Assembly (NCBI GenBank): GCA_963402885.1
Contig: OY727101.1
Coordinates: 9,496,917 to 9,560,916 of the forward strand
Direction of reading: 5' to 3'
DNA length: 64,000 nucleotides
Source: Antedon bifida
Taxonomy: Eukaryota; Echinodermata; Crinoidea; Comatulida; Antedonidae
This document shows positions 24,496 to 37,813 of this stretch, piece by piece. A program made the position numbers and the translations under genes. The first letter of the stretch is position 1, and each line of letters opens with the position of its first letter. The notes beneath the pieces were generated by a model that was given only the letters and a program-made list of their open reading frames with translations, was not told where the DNA came from and made no database searches.

Positions 24496-26051
24496 TGTTC
24501 GGAAAACTTTATACTATACGACTGTACTGTATTCAACTCGATTTTTTCTCAAACCAACGTGTCCCAGGAGGACGCGCACCTCTATGGATTTTCCAAAGGG
24601 TCATGTCAGTGTGTCACACGCTGACGCTGGACAGACAAATTTCTGAAATTTTTTTGCAATGATAGAGCTGCCTGTCCTATATAAATATATACAGTATTGG
24701 CCATTGTTTTTAACCAAGCTTGATAACCATCGAATACTTCAACAACTAGGTAGACAGCTACATCATAAATAAAGGGTGAACAAAAATAGGCCAATGTTTT
24801 AAAATGGTTGACTAGGTGTGTAATATAAAAAATAGCATTGAGACAAGTGTACATTTAATTCATTTATTTTCATTCAGCAAGAAATTAAATAAATATAAAA
24901 TTATATAGGCCCTACTCTTTCAAATTGACTAAAACATTTATTAATATTATTTATTATACAATTAAAATGTTTATAAATCTGAACAATACTCCTTGGTCCA
25001 CATTTTAAGATTCTTCTATGTTTAAATAGAATTATTATTAATGCAACATAAATCTACAATGCTGTAAAATCAGTTTTTAATTCCTTGCATTTCTTGCCAC
25101 AACAAGTCAATATTCCATCTGCAAAGATAAAAGATAGTAAGTATATAATATATATAAAGGTAATTGGTATAGCCCCTAAAACTCGACTGGTACCATAGGT
25201 AGGCCTAGCTACTGCCGAGTAATGGTCGAGTAAACAAAGTTTGAGTAATATAGGTCAAGCTTGTAACTTGAATTAACAGCAGTATTTTTAGTAAACAAAA
25301 GGTTAAATTAAATAAATAATATAATTCATATATTTAATAATACTGTACTACAGTTTATATGATGGCCATTATTTAGAGTCACGAATAAAAAAGTAGAGCT
25401 TACCCGGTTTTTTTTCATCAGGTACAAATTGTCCACCTTTTTAGTTTACTGCACGATGCGTGATGATATTCAATCAAGGCAATCCATCATCATTCAAGAG
25501 GTGCTCTCGTCTTTTGCCGTCTACTACTAACATTGTCCTTCATTGGGCTTATATCATATTAGCTTTTATGCAAAAAACTTCATTAGGTAAAACTATAATG
25601 ATAAATAATAATTTTCATCTTGTAGATGAATGTACCCAAGTTTTCGGAGAAAATGTAAACACTCGCGGTCGGCGCGGCCGGCCTAGCCTAGAATCGGCTT
25701 GACATGTGTGTATCGTGTGTGACGTGTGTTGTTTACGTTCGCTTCCTGTCCGCTTTGAAAGAAGCTCATTGGCTGTAGTTGGGCATTCTTAACCAATCAC
25801 GAAACAGCTGCTGCCGTGGATGCAAAAGCGGGCGTTTTAAATTAATCGGAAGATTCCGCGTACGTTTGTTTAGAACGTTAATGAAATCCAAGATGGCATG
25901 ATGGTTGGTCGGCCATCTTTCGATGGTTTTACACTGATTTTTAACTTATTTATTTCTCAAGTTTTACAAGGTATTAAAACCTAATTTTTGGTGTGTTGTT
26001 ATTTCATATGTAAAGCATTCATACAAAATTATTTTTGTTGATATTTTAATA
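24496..26051. other. Upstream flank of the THAP gene; CCAAT-box promoter-like patch
   Basis: Near the gene, the minus strand has a TATA-like TATATTTATATAG around 24677-24690. A more GC-rich patch at 25660-25930 has CCAAT boxes on both strands (25768-25772 as ATTGG, 25793-25797) and AAGATGG/CCATCTT motifs near 25890-25920. This could be a promoter, but its gene is unclear. On the minus strand, two short exon-like pieces (about 25404-25428 and 25063-25118) join across a GT-AG pair into a short frame with TCCGKKCKEL. It is unrecognised and weak. Confidence 0.35.
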
Positions 26052-26360
26052 TTGTTTCATATCCATTTTAAGGATCAAACCTGCTCTAATACTGTGACGA
26101 AACAACTCAAACAACTTAGTTGCAAGTTAAACAATAATATTATGCCAGTTTTTACTAGTAGAAAGTTAGGTGAAATTCTTAAATCTAAGGAAAGAAAACA
26201 TATGATTGTAAATCAGCAATGCGTTGTATATAAATTTCAATGTGGTTTGTGCGATGCAAACTATGTCGGCTATACTTGTCGGCTTTGGATCAAAGAACTG
26301 AAACCTACACTTAATAAACAAACCGATTCAGTCAAAGCTAAATTGTTTATTAATTAAGAA
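26052..26360 (+). pseudogene. Penelope-like element endonuclease (GIY-YIG) fragment
   Basis: The translation has CSNTVTKQLKQLSCKLN, a linker with VFTSRKLGEILKSKERK, and VVYKFQCGLCDANYVGYTCR, then LKPTLNKQTDSVKAKLF. The CDANYVGYT piece is the GIY-YIG nuclease core, with its CCHH-like cysteines, of Penelope-like elements. The middle of the nuclease domain (the histidine-rich part after YTCR) is deleted. It is a dead 3' remnant and may belong with the RT piece at 17286-17816. Confidence 0.8.
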
Positions 26361-29108
26361 GGAGGAGCTTAATAACTTAAGTCCTTAGTATTGTAAGCCT
26401 TCTTTTATGTTAATTAACCAATTAATTAGTATTTCCTGTCACCCACTGGTGTTTGTTGTTTTTGTATAATTCGATCACTTGATCTTGAAAATGGTTCCAT
26501 GATGGTTCCGAAACGTCGATCTTCTTGTTTTTTGTCATTAAATTTTATTGTAAAGACATCTGATTTAGCACTTTTATTAATGACAGGTGTGTGAGTACCT
26601 GATATCCCATGATAGGTGGAATGTCCCACACATTTCTGGTTATTAACTGACCAATCACATTTAATTGTACTGTACATATATTTTAATATAAGTTCTGAAT
26701 AAACTGTAGTGCAAGTTCTCATGTAACACTGTTGAGTTATATCTTATTTTTATCCGCTGTTGTCTGCTTCCAAGTTGAGATTATGGCTACTCATAATCTA
26801 ACAATAAGGTCAAAGCCTTTTGAAAATCTACAAATGCAATTTATACCCTTTCCCTTTTACGTGACAAATATTTATTTATGACATTATCGATAATGAACAC
26901 ATTATCTATCGTCCTATCCTCCCTGTTCTTGGTAAAATATTTCTTCTGTTTCTGCCCAAAACTCAAGTCTATTAAGTATAATTTTCGGGAAAATTGTATT
27001 CATGACTGGGGGAGCAATGAAATACCGCGATAGTGTCCTGGGTCATTTCTATAGCCCTTTTTGTGACAATAAAACCTGAAGCCCATTCAAGTGGGAATGA
27101 CCCGGTAATTAACAAGAAATATTTCTTACAAAAAACGCCGCTCGACATTTTAAAATTAATCATTGTTCTTTTGATTAATTTATGATTAATTATTAAAAAG
27201 ATGTCCTTTAATCGCAAAGATACATACAAATCACAGATCATTTGAAAGAAGAATGTAATGTGTACCTTTCCAACAATGTATTATTTGACAACAAATATTA
27301 ATCTACTAATTCTAAAATGGCATTTAAAATGGTCAATTTTGAACTTTAATGCGCTGTAGCCTGTTTGTCTGTGGCCTCAACCTGAACTGTAGGCATGCAA
27401 CTGAATACCCTCTAGAGACTTCAAGTTGGCACAAGTGGAAATTCTTGCAAGAATCCAAAATCGTTCAACCGTGAGCCCTCATAGACTCTTTTCCCAGACG
27501 TTTTTTGGTTCCAGCAGCTGGGACCTATAAATTATAGTCGAGTATGCATTTTAGCAAAAACGTCAGTATTTCAGTACTAAAACTGCTGCTTGTTTTATAT
27601 CTGAATGAGTCATCTCTTGTGACGTAGCGGGCTAGAGCAGCAGCGTGAAAATAAGATTAAATAATTTAATAACGAGATCCGATATTCGATTTACTTTAAA
27701 ATCTTACAGATAGCAGACAGGGCCTTCCCTGAAACAAGACAAATTATCAAAGTATTTTATTTTTTTTAAATCAGGTTATATTGGTAAATTTTACTTGAGA
27801 ATTTATTTTCCTTTATTAGTTGGCAAGGGGATACAATGTTAGAAATGTAATTATTGGCTACCTTTTAATGTCAATGTTTTTATTCACTTTGACCAAAAAT
27901 TGGATCCAAAACATTTTTTGTTTTATTAAGTCTTTATTTTTCATGTTTTTGGGGGACAATACACATCCTTAAAGATGTTTTGTCCCCCTGAAAAAATAAT
28001 TCTTAAACAAATTTTTGAATATTCTATTTTAATGTAACATACTGTAATTTTAAGCAATAATGGTCAAATTGGCTGCTGAATTTAACCATTTATTTTGTCA
28101 TTTTTTCGTATTTTTTTCAATGGAAGTGATTAACTTGATTAAAACTACAAAATAACATATTCAAATTCTGATTTAATTAATCTTCATTTTTCATGTTTTT
28201 GGGGGACAATACATCTTTAAAGGTTTTTTTGCGTCCATTTTTAACATTGCAGCTCTACACACCAATTTATTTTGACACAAAATATATAGCCGGTCTATAA
28301 AAATAAATAAAATCTCAATTTAAATGATCGCTGCGACGTAAAACAAACAGAATAGAGGGCAGCATTTACGATTCTAAAAACACATGGAGTTTTTGAAATT
28401 GTGAATTCTCACAAACCTCGAAGATCACACTGTTTGATGTTAAAGGGGTCTAGCTCAATTATCTATAATAATAATAACGTGTTGGCCTTATAACGTTAAG
28501 AAAAATCAATTTTTGTTTTCACAAAAACGCTATTAGAAACATCCATTGCCTTTTATCACATCATCGGTTGCCAATTGTCACACGGTAACAGAGGACAATG
28601 GTTTTGGTCAACACAACTGTATTTTCAGTTACACTAGCAAACCATACTAATAATGCTACACTGTATACAAAAGTACTAACATTAGGTTATACAAAAACTT
28701 TTATTCCACTTATCAAAAAAAAACAACTACAAATCACAGAAACCAAATAACAGTCGCTATTTAAGAATACGAACTAACTTAAAATTACAAATAAAAAGGT
28801 CAATTTATACCAGGAAATTCATAGAAATCTGAAGGGATTTAACTTATTTGTATTCATTTACATATACATATTAACTACTTCATATTCATGTAGTCTGTAG
28901 CGTAAATACATTACTAAAACTTACAAATTGAAATGCTTTACAAAAAAAAAAAAAGTGATATATCAATATGTACAGTGCAGTTTGAGTAATCATTATTTGT
29001 ATTGGATTATTTGCTCAATAGCAGTCAATTACTCTGTAGTCATGCATATTTCTAGATAGTAACTTCAATCAAGATTGTACTTTTTAGACGCTACCTGTAA
29101 ATTTAAGT
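26361..29108. other. Non-coding stretch with a 250-bp direct repeat; probable SRSF 3' UTR
   Basis: No coding signal recognised. The segment TTTTTCATGTTTTTGGGGG plus ACAATACA occurs at about 27937-27964 and again at 28187-28214, with looser similarity between, suggesting an old 250-bp duplication. The first 100 bases (PLE tail) include CCGAAACGTCGATCTTC. The part next to 29108 is probably the 3' UTR of the minus-strand SRSF gene. Confidence 0.45.
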
Positions 29109-32100
29109 TTAGTCATCTTTTTTAGGACTAATTGATCTGGACTTGGAGCGAGATCTCGATTTACTCCTGTCTTTAGTTTGACGAGGTGATTTGCTTCCAC
29201 CACCTGATTTGCTACGGCTACGACTTCTACTCTTACTTCTTGATCGACTTCTGCTCATAGAGCGACTCTTGGAACGTGAATGTCTGGAGCGGCTGCGAGA
29301 TCTTGATCGAGACTGGCTACGAGATGGGCTTCTGCTGCTTCTATTAAGGCATAATATAAAATACATGAAAGTAAATAAATCAAATCGGTACTACAGCTTA
29401 CAGACCGTTGAGATACATGAGCACAGATGTAAGGAATGATCATTTTAACGAAATTGGTGGCTTAGATATTAAACCAAAAAAAGAAATAAGCTCTATGGCT
29501 TTGAACTGTTTGCAGTCATCCTGGAAATTTAATCAGTCAACTTTACGCAACATACTAAATACACTTTGGTTTAATGAAGTAGCTTAATTCAACAATTGAA
29601 CTACTGTAAAGCCCAAAAAATCGCGAAAAATTCCCAACGATGTTGTTTACAGCCGATCAGGCCTACAGTAGCCTAGCCCAAATATAGAAAAAATGAAAAT
29701 AAAATAGTTACGATAAACTTCTAATTATGTATTCTTTTAAACATTTACGAACCCCGATTATTATTTATATTGTTTGTTCAGGTGTAATTAAAACATGCTA
29801 GCTAGGCCCTACTCAGCCTCGCTCAAAACAATGATGAAATTCCTTCTGACAGCGATCGATGCGCGTGTTCGAATTGGAATAAAAAAGATTACGAAATTTC
29901 GTAGGTAATTTGTTATGAAATGTATAGTGTACTTTCTTGACGAATCCTTTGTCCATTAAATCATATAATCAGTTGTAATGTGTCCATAAAGTAATTATTC
30001 TACATACGTAAGCCTAGCTTGTGGTGTGTAGCAAACGGCAAAAATACCACCACCACACAGCAGAGATTCATCTGGTCGGCGTCACATCCGTTGTTTTGTA
30101 GATGCAACAAAAATTTGGTAGAGTATATTAAATATGGGGGTGTTCACTATCTAAGAGCCTATTACATGTGCATCACCCAAATTTACAATCGCGTATTCTG
30201 TAATTTTACTCGACGCCGTTTGTTTTGACGTTCATCAAGGAGGCGAAATACATTCGCCAATTTGGTTCAACAACTTACGCAAGAAACTCAAAGCACGAAA
30301 ATAATAGGTCGCGAAATAGTTAAAAATATAAAATCGCGAACATTTTGGGCTTCACAGTAACTGAAAAGAACGGTCCCTTACAATACTTCGCCAAGGAGTG
30401 TTGTAAGGGCAACATATTCTTGCATATAAATGAGAGTCCAACTATACAAAGTTACTTACCGGTGGCTCTTGCGTGGACGATCTTCTTCAATTCTGATACG
30501 ACGTCCATTAATCTCAGAGTCATCCAATTTTGTAATAGCATTGCGCATGTCAGGAAGGGTAGCAAATTCAACAATCCTGAAGCAATTATAAAGTGTTATC
30601 AATTATATCATGTTGTAATGATGAGAATATTAATATATTAAGGTATCTTAAAATGTAGTTTTTTCTCAAAATAATATACATTTTGTTTTTATTTGTATGA
30701 AGTTGTGTTAATTCGATACATTTAAATAACATGTTTTGAAAATCTATTTCAGATCCACTACCAATTAGTGATCAAAATCCACAAGTTGCAGCACGATTTT
30801 TTGATATTGATATCAAGGAATTTCCCCAGACAGTGAAGCACCAGCCTACATTTCATTGTTTAAATTTGGCAAAAAATGTTCTAGCTTAGTGCACACAGAG
30901 GTAGATCAGTTACAAGAGAGTTGACAGTTTTTAATCAATTTTACTTTAAGGTACTGTAAATTGCACAAAAACTTATCGCACCATACAAAGCTACATTGTC
31001 TTTAAATGAATTAGAATATACAATAAAGTTACCCTTCATTCTTGTGTTGTTTGTGAGCATCAGCAAACGTAACTTCTCCAGCCTGCCTCATGTAATCTTT
31101 CAAGTCCTGTTTAAATACACATACAAAATGCAATATATTAAAATACAAGAAAAGTTAAAAGCAGTATCTGTAAGACAAATCAGATTAAAAAAAATATTTT
31201 CAAAAAAGTCAACGCAAATGAAGATAAATATATTGCTGCAATAGAAAACTCTGTGAATGGAATAGGGAAACTTGAATTGACATTCACTGCAGAGTCTTCT
31301 CAGTTGGTCTGGAAACATCAATAAATGCCATCATGTGGTACGGCACCTGTGTGTAAGGTATTGCTAGTTAGTGCACGAGGTGCAGTTTGAAGGTTAAATC
31401 AAGCTTTATACTACTGTAGTTTAACTGTATAGACGTCAAAGGAATAGTATGTCACTATAATAACAAAATCTTGAAGTAAAGATTTTTTTAAAAATTGCAA
31501 TCTTTTTTTAAAGCTGGATTTAATCGATTAAAAAAAAAAGAAATGAACATTATGTTGTCATGCAAACAATTTCAAATTTACAGACATCACAAGTGTTTTC
31601 CTTTCCAATTAAATGAATGTGCTTCCAAACAGAAATTAAAGTGGAATTTCACATTTTCAAGTTGGTCAAAAAAATTTAAACATTACAATTAGTATGTATT
31701 TCATGCAATTTATAATAATTTTGTAATTCAAGTCATGTCATTAACGGATGAGAAACAAATAAATCTAAAAAAATTAAAACTTACCAAATATACTCCCATT
31801 GTATATTTAAATTTAAAATCAATTTTTCCAAATTTTATTATTTCTTTCTCATAAATTTGTTTACCCGGGATTTTCTCATTACTATACCTGCACTGGAATG
31901 CCGATTAGAACACTCCTATAGAAATTACACCAGGTAGTCAATAGAATGCAATCAGTCACACAGATCAGATGGCGAGTCAACAGAACCACCGACATCTTTG
32001 GAGTAGCGGCCTACTACTCCCAGGATCAGTCAACCTAAAGGACTTGACACGTCTTTAGGACATGACCGCAGTTGAAATTTAGAAACTTTTAGATTGAACC

Positions 32101-34483
32101 AGGTTTTCAATCTGTCCATGGTGCTGATGTCGCCAATTCTTTTATCTTTTAATTTGCCATAGGCATTAACTAATAGCCAGATAGGCTCCAGAACGATTTT
32201 TCTCTTTAGAATGATGATGCAGTAGCCAATTTTGAAGACACGCATCTAGGCATCCTAGAGGTAGACTGGCAAGTAGTTTACTAAGCGGCCCTTGTCAAGT
32301 CTGTGCCCAGGGAGCGAGTGCCTCACAACATCATCATCAACCTCTTAGAGAGCCTCTAGTTAGCATGACCCTCAGACAAAAACGGCATCAGCCGGTGGCA
32401 AGCTAGTATTTAAGGAAGCACAACATATTTTTAGTCAATAATTTAATTTTATAATCGGTCTCATGCACACTCTCTTAATGCAGGATCTGACTTGCACACC
32501 TACCATTACAGTTATTAATGGAAATTAAATTCAACAATAATCAAGGTATTTACATGTAATTAATGCAAACCCTCACAACCAGTTCCTAAAATAAAGGGGA
32601 AAAACTGTATAGTAATCAATAAAAATATAAAAATAATTTAAAAACCTGAATATCAACAATAGTAATGAAAAGTAGTATTTACCTGCCAACTAACACGACT
32701 TGAAAGATTTTTAACAATAACTCTAAATTCAGTTCGCACTGGAGGACCATACCTGCAAAGTAGTGAAAACAGTTTTTTTCATACTGTGAAATACACCACA
32801 TTTTTTAAAGAAAAAATTCTCATTGGTCAAAAATAAATGATGCTAAACCTACTTGTCTAATCCTCCTCTACTACGCCTTGGTGGTCCATAGCTGTAACCA
32901 CCGCCGCCGCCGCCGCCGCCACCACCACCTCCTCCTCCTCCACCACCACGATGATCATCTCGTCTTCCAGGACCACGAGCATGTTCAATAATAACTCTAC
33001 AATGAAAACATTATTACAGAATGTCACTGAATTCTCATCATTGAACATAGTTAGAATATTTTCAGAGTTACAGGGGCGGATTGCAATATAAAGACTTTGT
33101 CTTAGGCTTAGGCTTAGATCTAAGCCCTAAGCCCCTCGTGAAAGTCTTAGTTAAGCCTCTCAGCAAAGTCGATTGCAATATAGCGGTCTTAACTGAGACT
33201 TTATTAGGAAAGAATTTCAAACAATCAAACCAGCCTATAGTTACCGACAAATGAGGGCGCTATACCAACAAGTGCAAATAGAGTTATTTAACAATAAGGA
33301 GTAGCAACAAGCTCCTCAGTAGGACATATTGCGGCCATTTTAATGCATGAATGGACACACTGCCTATTCAATAGCGTTACGATTACGTAAATACTAGGAG
33401 ATTTTAGCAAATAATTAAAAATATTGGCAACAAAATTGTATGTAATTTGATAGTAAATATTGGTTAATTAATACATTCTTAAAGTTTACAAACAAATATT
33501 TCAAAAAAATAAATTTTAAATATGCTACTATATGCAGTCTTTTTCTTGGTCAAAATAGTGTATCGCTAGGCCGCGTATGAACAATATGCGTACAGCTTGT
33601 TGGTGCGGTTGTGGACCGCTAATAGTAATTTATCGTCAGGTAGGTGTGGGCCTATATAGATTTTATCTATTGAAACAATTGGTAGATAAAAATAATAATA
33701 CACATGTCTTATAGCTCAATACCCCTTTCCTACACTAGTATCATAAAATCAATTCACAGCAGTATTTAAAGAAGTTAATTTCGCCATGAAATTACTAGCT
33801 AGCCTAGGAGCGCTCGCGTCGCGCGGTTAGCGTAAGCCTGCCTGGAGGAGGCTTAGAATCTAAGACCACGGCGCTGACATTCTAAGGCTAAGACTTCTTA
33901 TTGCAATGGTCTTAAATCTAAGACCATCGTTGCTAAGGATTTCATCTTGGGCTTAAGTCTAAGACCGCGGTTAAGACCTTTATTGCAATCCGCCCCAGTT
34001 CTTGTAATAAATATAGTCTTACTTATCACCACACAGTTCCCTGCCATTTAATTCATAAACTGCATCATCAGCATCACGATAGTCATCAAACTCCTAAAAA
34101 AAAAGTATTTCCTTGTATTGACTAAAATTGTATTTATTGTATTGATTTCATTTGGAAAAGCCCATTATGTTTACTGTACTTTGTTTTTAAATGTTTGTTC
34201 AACATTTATTTCGATTGACAAATAAAATACAACCTGTAAATTTGTTCATAATTTACAAAAACAGAATCAAAAAGCAATAAAAATCTAATAAAAATACACA
34301 AATTCACACTGCTGACATGTAAAATTATATTAAGCTCTTTAATTGAACAAATCAACTTACTACAAATCCAAATCCATTTTTTAAGTTGATTTCTCGTATT
34401 CTTCCATATCCTCTGAAAAATCTTTCAACATCCTTTTCACGTGCCTGATAACTCAGCCTCCCAATATAAATTCTACTTCCCAT
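29109..34483 (-). CDS. SRSF4/5/6: SR splicing factor, SRSF4/5/6 group, 7 coding exons
   Basis: Nuclear pre-mRNA splicing factor that binds exonic enhancers through its RRMs and contacts spliceosome parts through its RS tail. Exons 34361-34483, 34023-34093, 32853-32996, 32683-32752, 31033-31106, 30460-30576 and 29109-29340 give 276 residues in one frame. RRM1 (about 1-72) starts [20 protein letters not shown] and has GFGFVEFDD. A hinge with 16 consecutive glycines ends in YSYG. The pseudo-RRM2 (about 115-190) carries [20 protein letters not shown], whose SWQDLKD motif is diagnostic of two-RRM SR proteins. An RS domain follows (about 198-276). The ATG has A at -3 and G at +4, and an acceptor just upstream implies a 5' UTR intron. 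Vertebrate SRSF4, 5 and 6 cannot be told apart here. Intron 2 holds a MITE at 33073-33996. Confidence 0.95.
30753..30890 (+). other. Possible orphan coding fragment opposite the SRSF gene
   Basis: After a splice-acceptor-like TCTATTTCAG, the plus strand reads open for about 44 codons, with [20 protein letters not shown], then a stop. The residue mix looks protein-like, but I do not recognise a family. It lies in an SRSF intron on the other strand and may be an exon remnant of a transposon gene. Confidence 0.25.
33073..33996. mobile_element. 924-bp MITE with GGGGCGGATTGCAATA ends
   Basis: Perfect 16-bp terminal inverted repeats: GGGGCGGATTGCAATA at 33073-33088 and its reverse complement ending at 33996. 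The subterminal parts are rich in CTTAGGCTTAG/CTAAGACC-type inverted copies and can fold further. There is no coding capacity. A target duplication is not clear (GAGTTACA before, AGTTCTTG after). It sits between coding exons 2 and 3 of the SRSF gene. Confidence 0.8.
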
Positions 34484-34622
34484 TTTTACACCTACTGTAG
34501 GAAAGTTAGATACCATAAATAAACAAAATCCACAATGCCTAAGTCGAATCTAATGGAATACAGACCTTCATTTAAACACAACACAAAGAAATGAAGGTTA
34601 AAATATTCTAAATTTAAATTGG

Positions 34623-35242
34623 CAGCCCACGAATTTCACGTCGGCAATCGGCAATTGCCGACCTTAAATTGTCAGAGGACGGCAAGAGATTGCCGACCTA
34701 GAAACTAGGCTAGATCCCTCCTTTCAAGCCTCCTAGCAACAACATGGTACTTTAAGGGATCGTATCATTGAAATTTTAACAGGCATATTCACCACCATGT
34801 TGTGTTTAGTTAACAAACCATGGAATTAAGATGATCCCTGAATTCACTCAACCATTACATCATGTTGTGTGTGAGCTGCATGCTTTCTATCAAGCTGGCT
34901 GGGCACAGCGCGAGACCTGTGTAGTATAGGGGAATACCCTGTTATGCCAAGCAAGCAACTATGCTCTGTGTACGGCTAGCTCCAGAACCACGATGTTCAG
35001 CAATTATCAAATAGAATTTATCTTGTAAATTTTAGTGTTAGGTTTTTATATTTTAGTTAATTTTGCTAGTTCTTTTTGCATAACATATAGCTAGGGAGGC
35101 TAGGCCTAGCTAGGCCGTAGGTTAGCAAGAGGTTAGGCCTTGGTGAATTTTCTATTTTTAGAACTGCCGAGACTGCCGACCTTGGCGAATTTAAGGTCGG
35201 CAATTTTTTGCCGACCTTCTTTTTTATGAATTTCGTGGGCTG
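34623..35242. mobile_element. 620-bp MITE with CAGCCCACGAATTTC ends
   Basis: Ends are CAGCCCACGAATTTC and its perfect inverse. Inward, both arms repeat GTCGGCAA/TTGCCGAC blocks. AATTGG precedes the left end and follows the right end, a likely 6-bp target duplication. It is non-coding and lies just upstream of the SRSF start codon, within the probable 5' UTR intron or promoter region. Confidence 0.75.
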
Positions 35243-37415
35243 AATTGGTCATATCAAAGTAATATTAAAGTTATTCACTTTAAGTCGAAAATTCGAGCCA
35301 AAAACAACAAGTTTACGTTTTTCTAGTTAGAAACTGCCACTGGCAGCGTTTTTAGCCCAATTCGACGTTTTTTATTAAAGCTGATTGAAACTATGTATGT
35401 GATTTGATTTATATGTAATTAAACTAAAATAATCATAAAGATTTTAGCTTTACAATGGTACCAAGAACGATTTTCAAATGTAAATCGTAATAGTAAAATA
35501 AAAGTAACCCACTTTTTGAGTTTTTCGTAGTTTCGTGCAATAAAGTCGAGATATTCGCGATTTTGTGCAAGACATCACAATATGAAAATATCGCCCGGTG
35601 AGATCAACAAACAACGAAAAAGTTAATTACAGGGCACCGATAGGCCTATAAAAACAAGTTACCACTATCGAAAAATGTATTACATTTTATAAATCATAAA
35701 TCTTGCATCAATGTTTCACAAAAATCCACATAGTAAAGACACCAGACCTAAAGTTGGCCCGGAACCGTTTTACGACTAGGCCTAGGCTACTACTAGCCTA
35801 AACTGATGATAATATCCATACCATTTCTAGTTTGTTGCGTCAAACTCGGTCACTTACAGTGAAACACCAAAACAATTAGGGTATACATACAATAATATAT
35901 AAAAAATGACTCCATTATTTTTTATACACAGTGCGCCAAGCCATCGCTCTACTGTGATGCGCTGTGTATGTTATTTCGACGGGTACCATTTTTATAGTCG
36001 TTCGTAACCAGATTAGTTACGTTCAAATAGTAAAATATTGACGGTCCAGACCGAATATAACGTCCATATTTATAGTATATACCAATAATTAACCTATCCA
36101 CCGGAATTCGTAAAAAACGCGAAACACAAAGATTTTTGTGTTTGGCAGTCAAGCGTTGTGTTTCCAAATTTAGCAGTCAAATTAATTTGATTACATTTCA
36201 TCTGGAAAATCGTCGCATGCGAAAGTAAACAAAGATTTCAAACCACGAGTATGCATTATGCATGATGCTAATTAGGATTGTTGAACAAAAAAAAGTTGCA
36301 GTATTTTCTTTCTGTACTGTAGTTCATTTAGAACTAGCAACTTGTTTACATCGTTCGTGGCTACAAATAATCATTTTCAGCGATTTGCTAGACCGTATAT
36401 TTCGGAAACTACAAGTCAGATTTTCATAATTTCTTTAATTGTAATATTTAATAACTTATACTAAAAACCGTGATATTAGCTTTTGAATATAAATCGCTAT
36501 CCTAAATAAAAATAGAACATCTAAATAGCAGGCTCTTCATAGAAAATAACGTTTTTCTGGCAGCAGCTCAACTTGGCTTAATCCCATGAAATGACGTTTC
36601 ATAGAAAAGCAGCTCAACTTGTCGGCAGTCCAACCGGTCATATCTCGAGGTGCGTTTTACTCAGATAAAAATAAAAAAAATATTGTCAAGTAGAAATATT
36701 TATTTGATAAATAAATTCTACTTTTTATAAAACTCAACTTCAAAAAAAATGTTGCTATGTTTTTAAAAAAAGTACACATTAATAGCGAATTTCCCTATTT
36801 ATTGTGACCTGCTGCAGAGGTAGGCCTAGGCCATAGGCCTGAAGCCTGAGTCTATCCCTGCATGCAGAGAGGTGGCAGAAGACTGATGATGGTACATCTA
36901 CCGTACCGGCTTAGCCTAGCTACTACTAGGCTAAGCTTATTATTTAGACACCGATGAATGATTTGCATGTTTTTAATGAAATACTAGGATCTTCTTTTTT
37001 TAGGAATCACCTATTAGTATAGGCCTAGAGGGTTATTCAGTAGCCTACTAGGCGAAATTTAGGCCTACGCCAATAGTATTTGAAATACTAACTGTTAAAC
37101 ATTAAATAATTATAAAATAATTAATAATTTAAAACATTTGAACCTCCACTTACCTACTATGAATTTTGTTAATAAGAATTAAACACGTAAATTATGCGAT
37201 TTTTTAGGATACTTTTTGTACGTTAACACGAAACTACAAACAGAACGACGCCTGGGACACGACACTAGACGTAGACACACCAACTGCAACACAACAACCC
37301 AAGCCAAGCACACATACATCCGGGAGTTTAAAGTGGTGATCGGTACTCTACGCATGCGTAAATATTGTAGACGGGTTTCTCAAAATCAATACCGTAAATC
37401 TTCTAACAGTAGTAA
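35243..37415. other. Upstream region of the SRSF gene, no gene seen
   Basis: No coding signal on either strand. It probably contains the SRSF 5' UTR exon and promoter, since the coding exon 1 has a splice acceptor in its leader, but no start site can be placed. Several TAGGCCTA motifs occur near 36820-37070. Confidence 0.35.
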
Positions 37416-37813
37416 AGGCCCATTAGGGCGATAACGATCGACGATAAAAAGATAAATATGCATTTTTTTTCATACCTAAAACAAAAGAATTTTAGAAGGT
37501 TTTCCTCCTAAAACTACAGGATTATCATCTATGCTGCTTTTGATGAAAATAATATGTCCACACGTCCAATCAAATGACGTCATGATTAGTAAGAGCAGTA
37601 ATATCGTGACAATACAACGATTTTATTTGGTTTTTTTTTATCATGACGTCATTTGAATGGATTTAAAAAAATATTATTTTTATCAAATACAGCATAAATT
37701 ATTATCCTATAGTTCTAGAACGAAAACTGTTGTAATTTCTTTTGTTTTATGCAAGAAAAATGTATGTTTATCTATTTATCGTCGATCGTTATCGTCTTAG
37801 TGTAAATGGGCCT
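37416..37813. mobile_element. 398-bp Harbinger-like MITE, TAA target duplication
   Basis: Inverted ends begin AGGCCCATT and each carries CGATAACGATCGACGATAAA close to the end. TAA flanks both sides (37413-37415 and 37814-37816). A 3-bp TWA-type duplication with GGCC-like ends fits PIF/Harbinger elements. Inside, two inverted ATGACGTCAT-type copies can also pair. No open frame. Confidence 0.75.

Noticed and set aside
25460-25702. 80-codon plus-strand open frame
   Set aside because: No recognisable motif, and it overlaps the promoter-like GC patch; not supportable as a gene.
30345-30641. Plus-strand open frame over the SRSF exon 6 region
   Set aside because: It is antisense to the RRM2 exon 30460-30576 and ends by chance.
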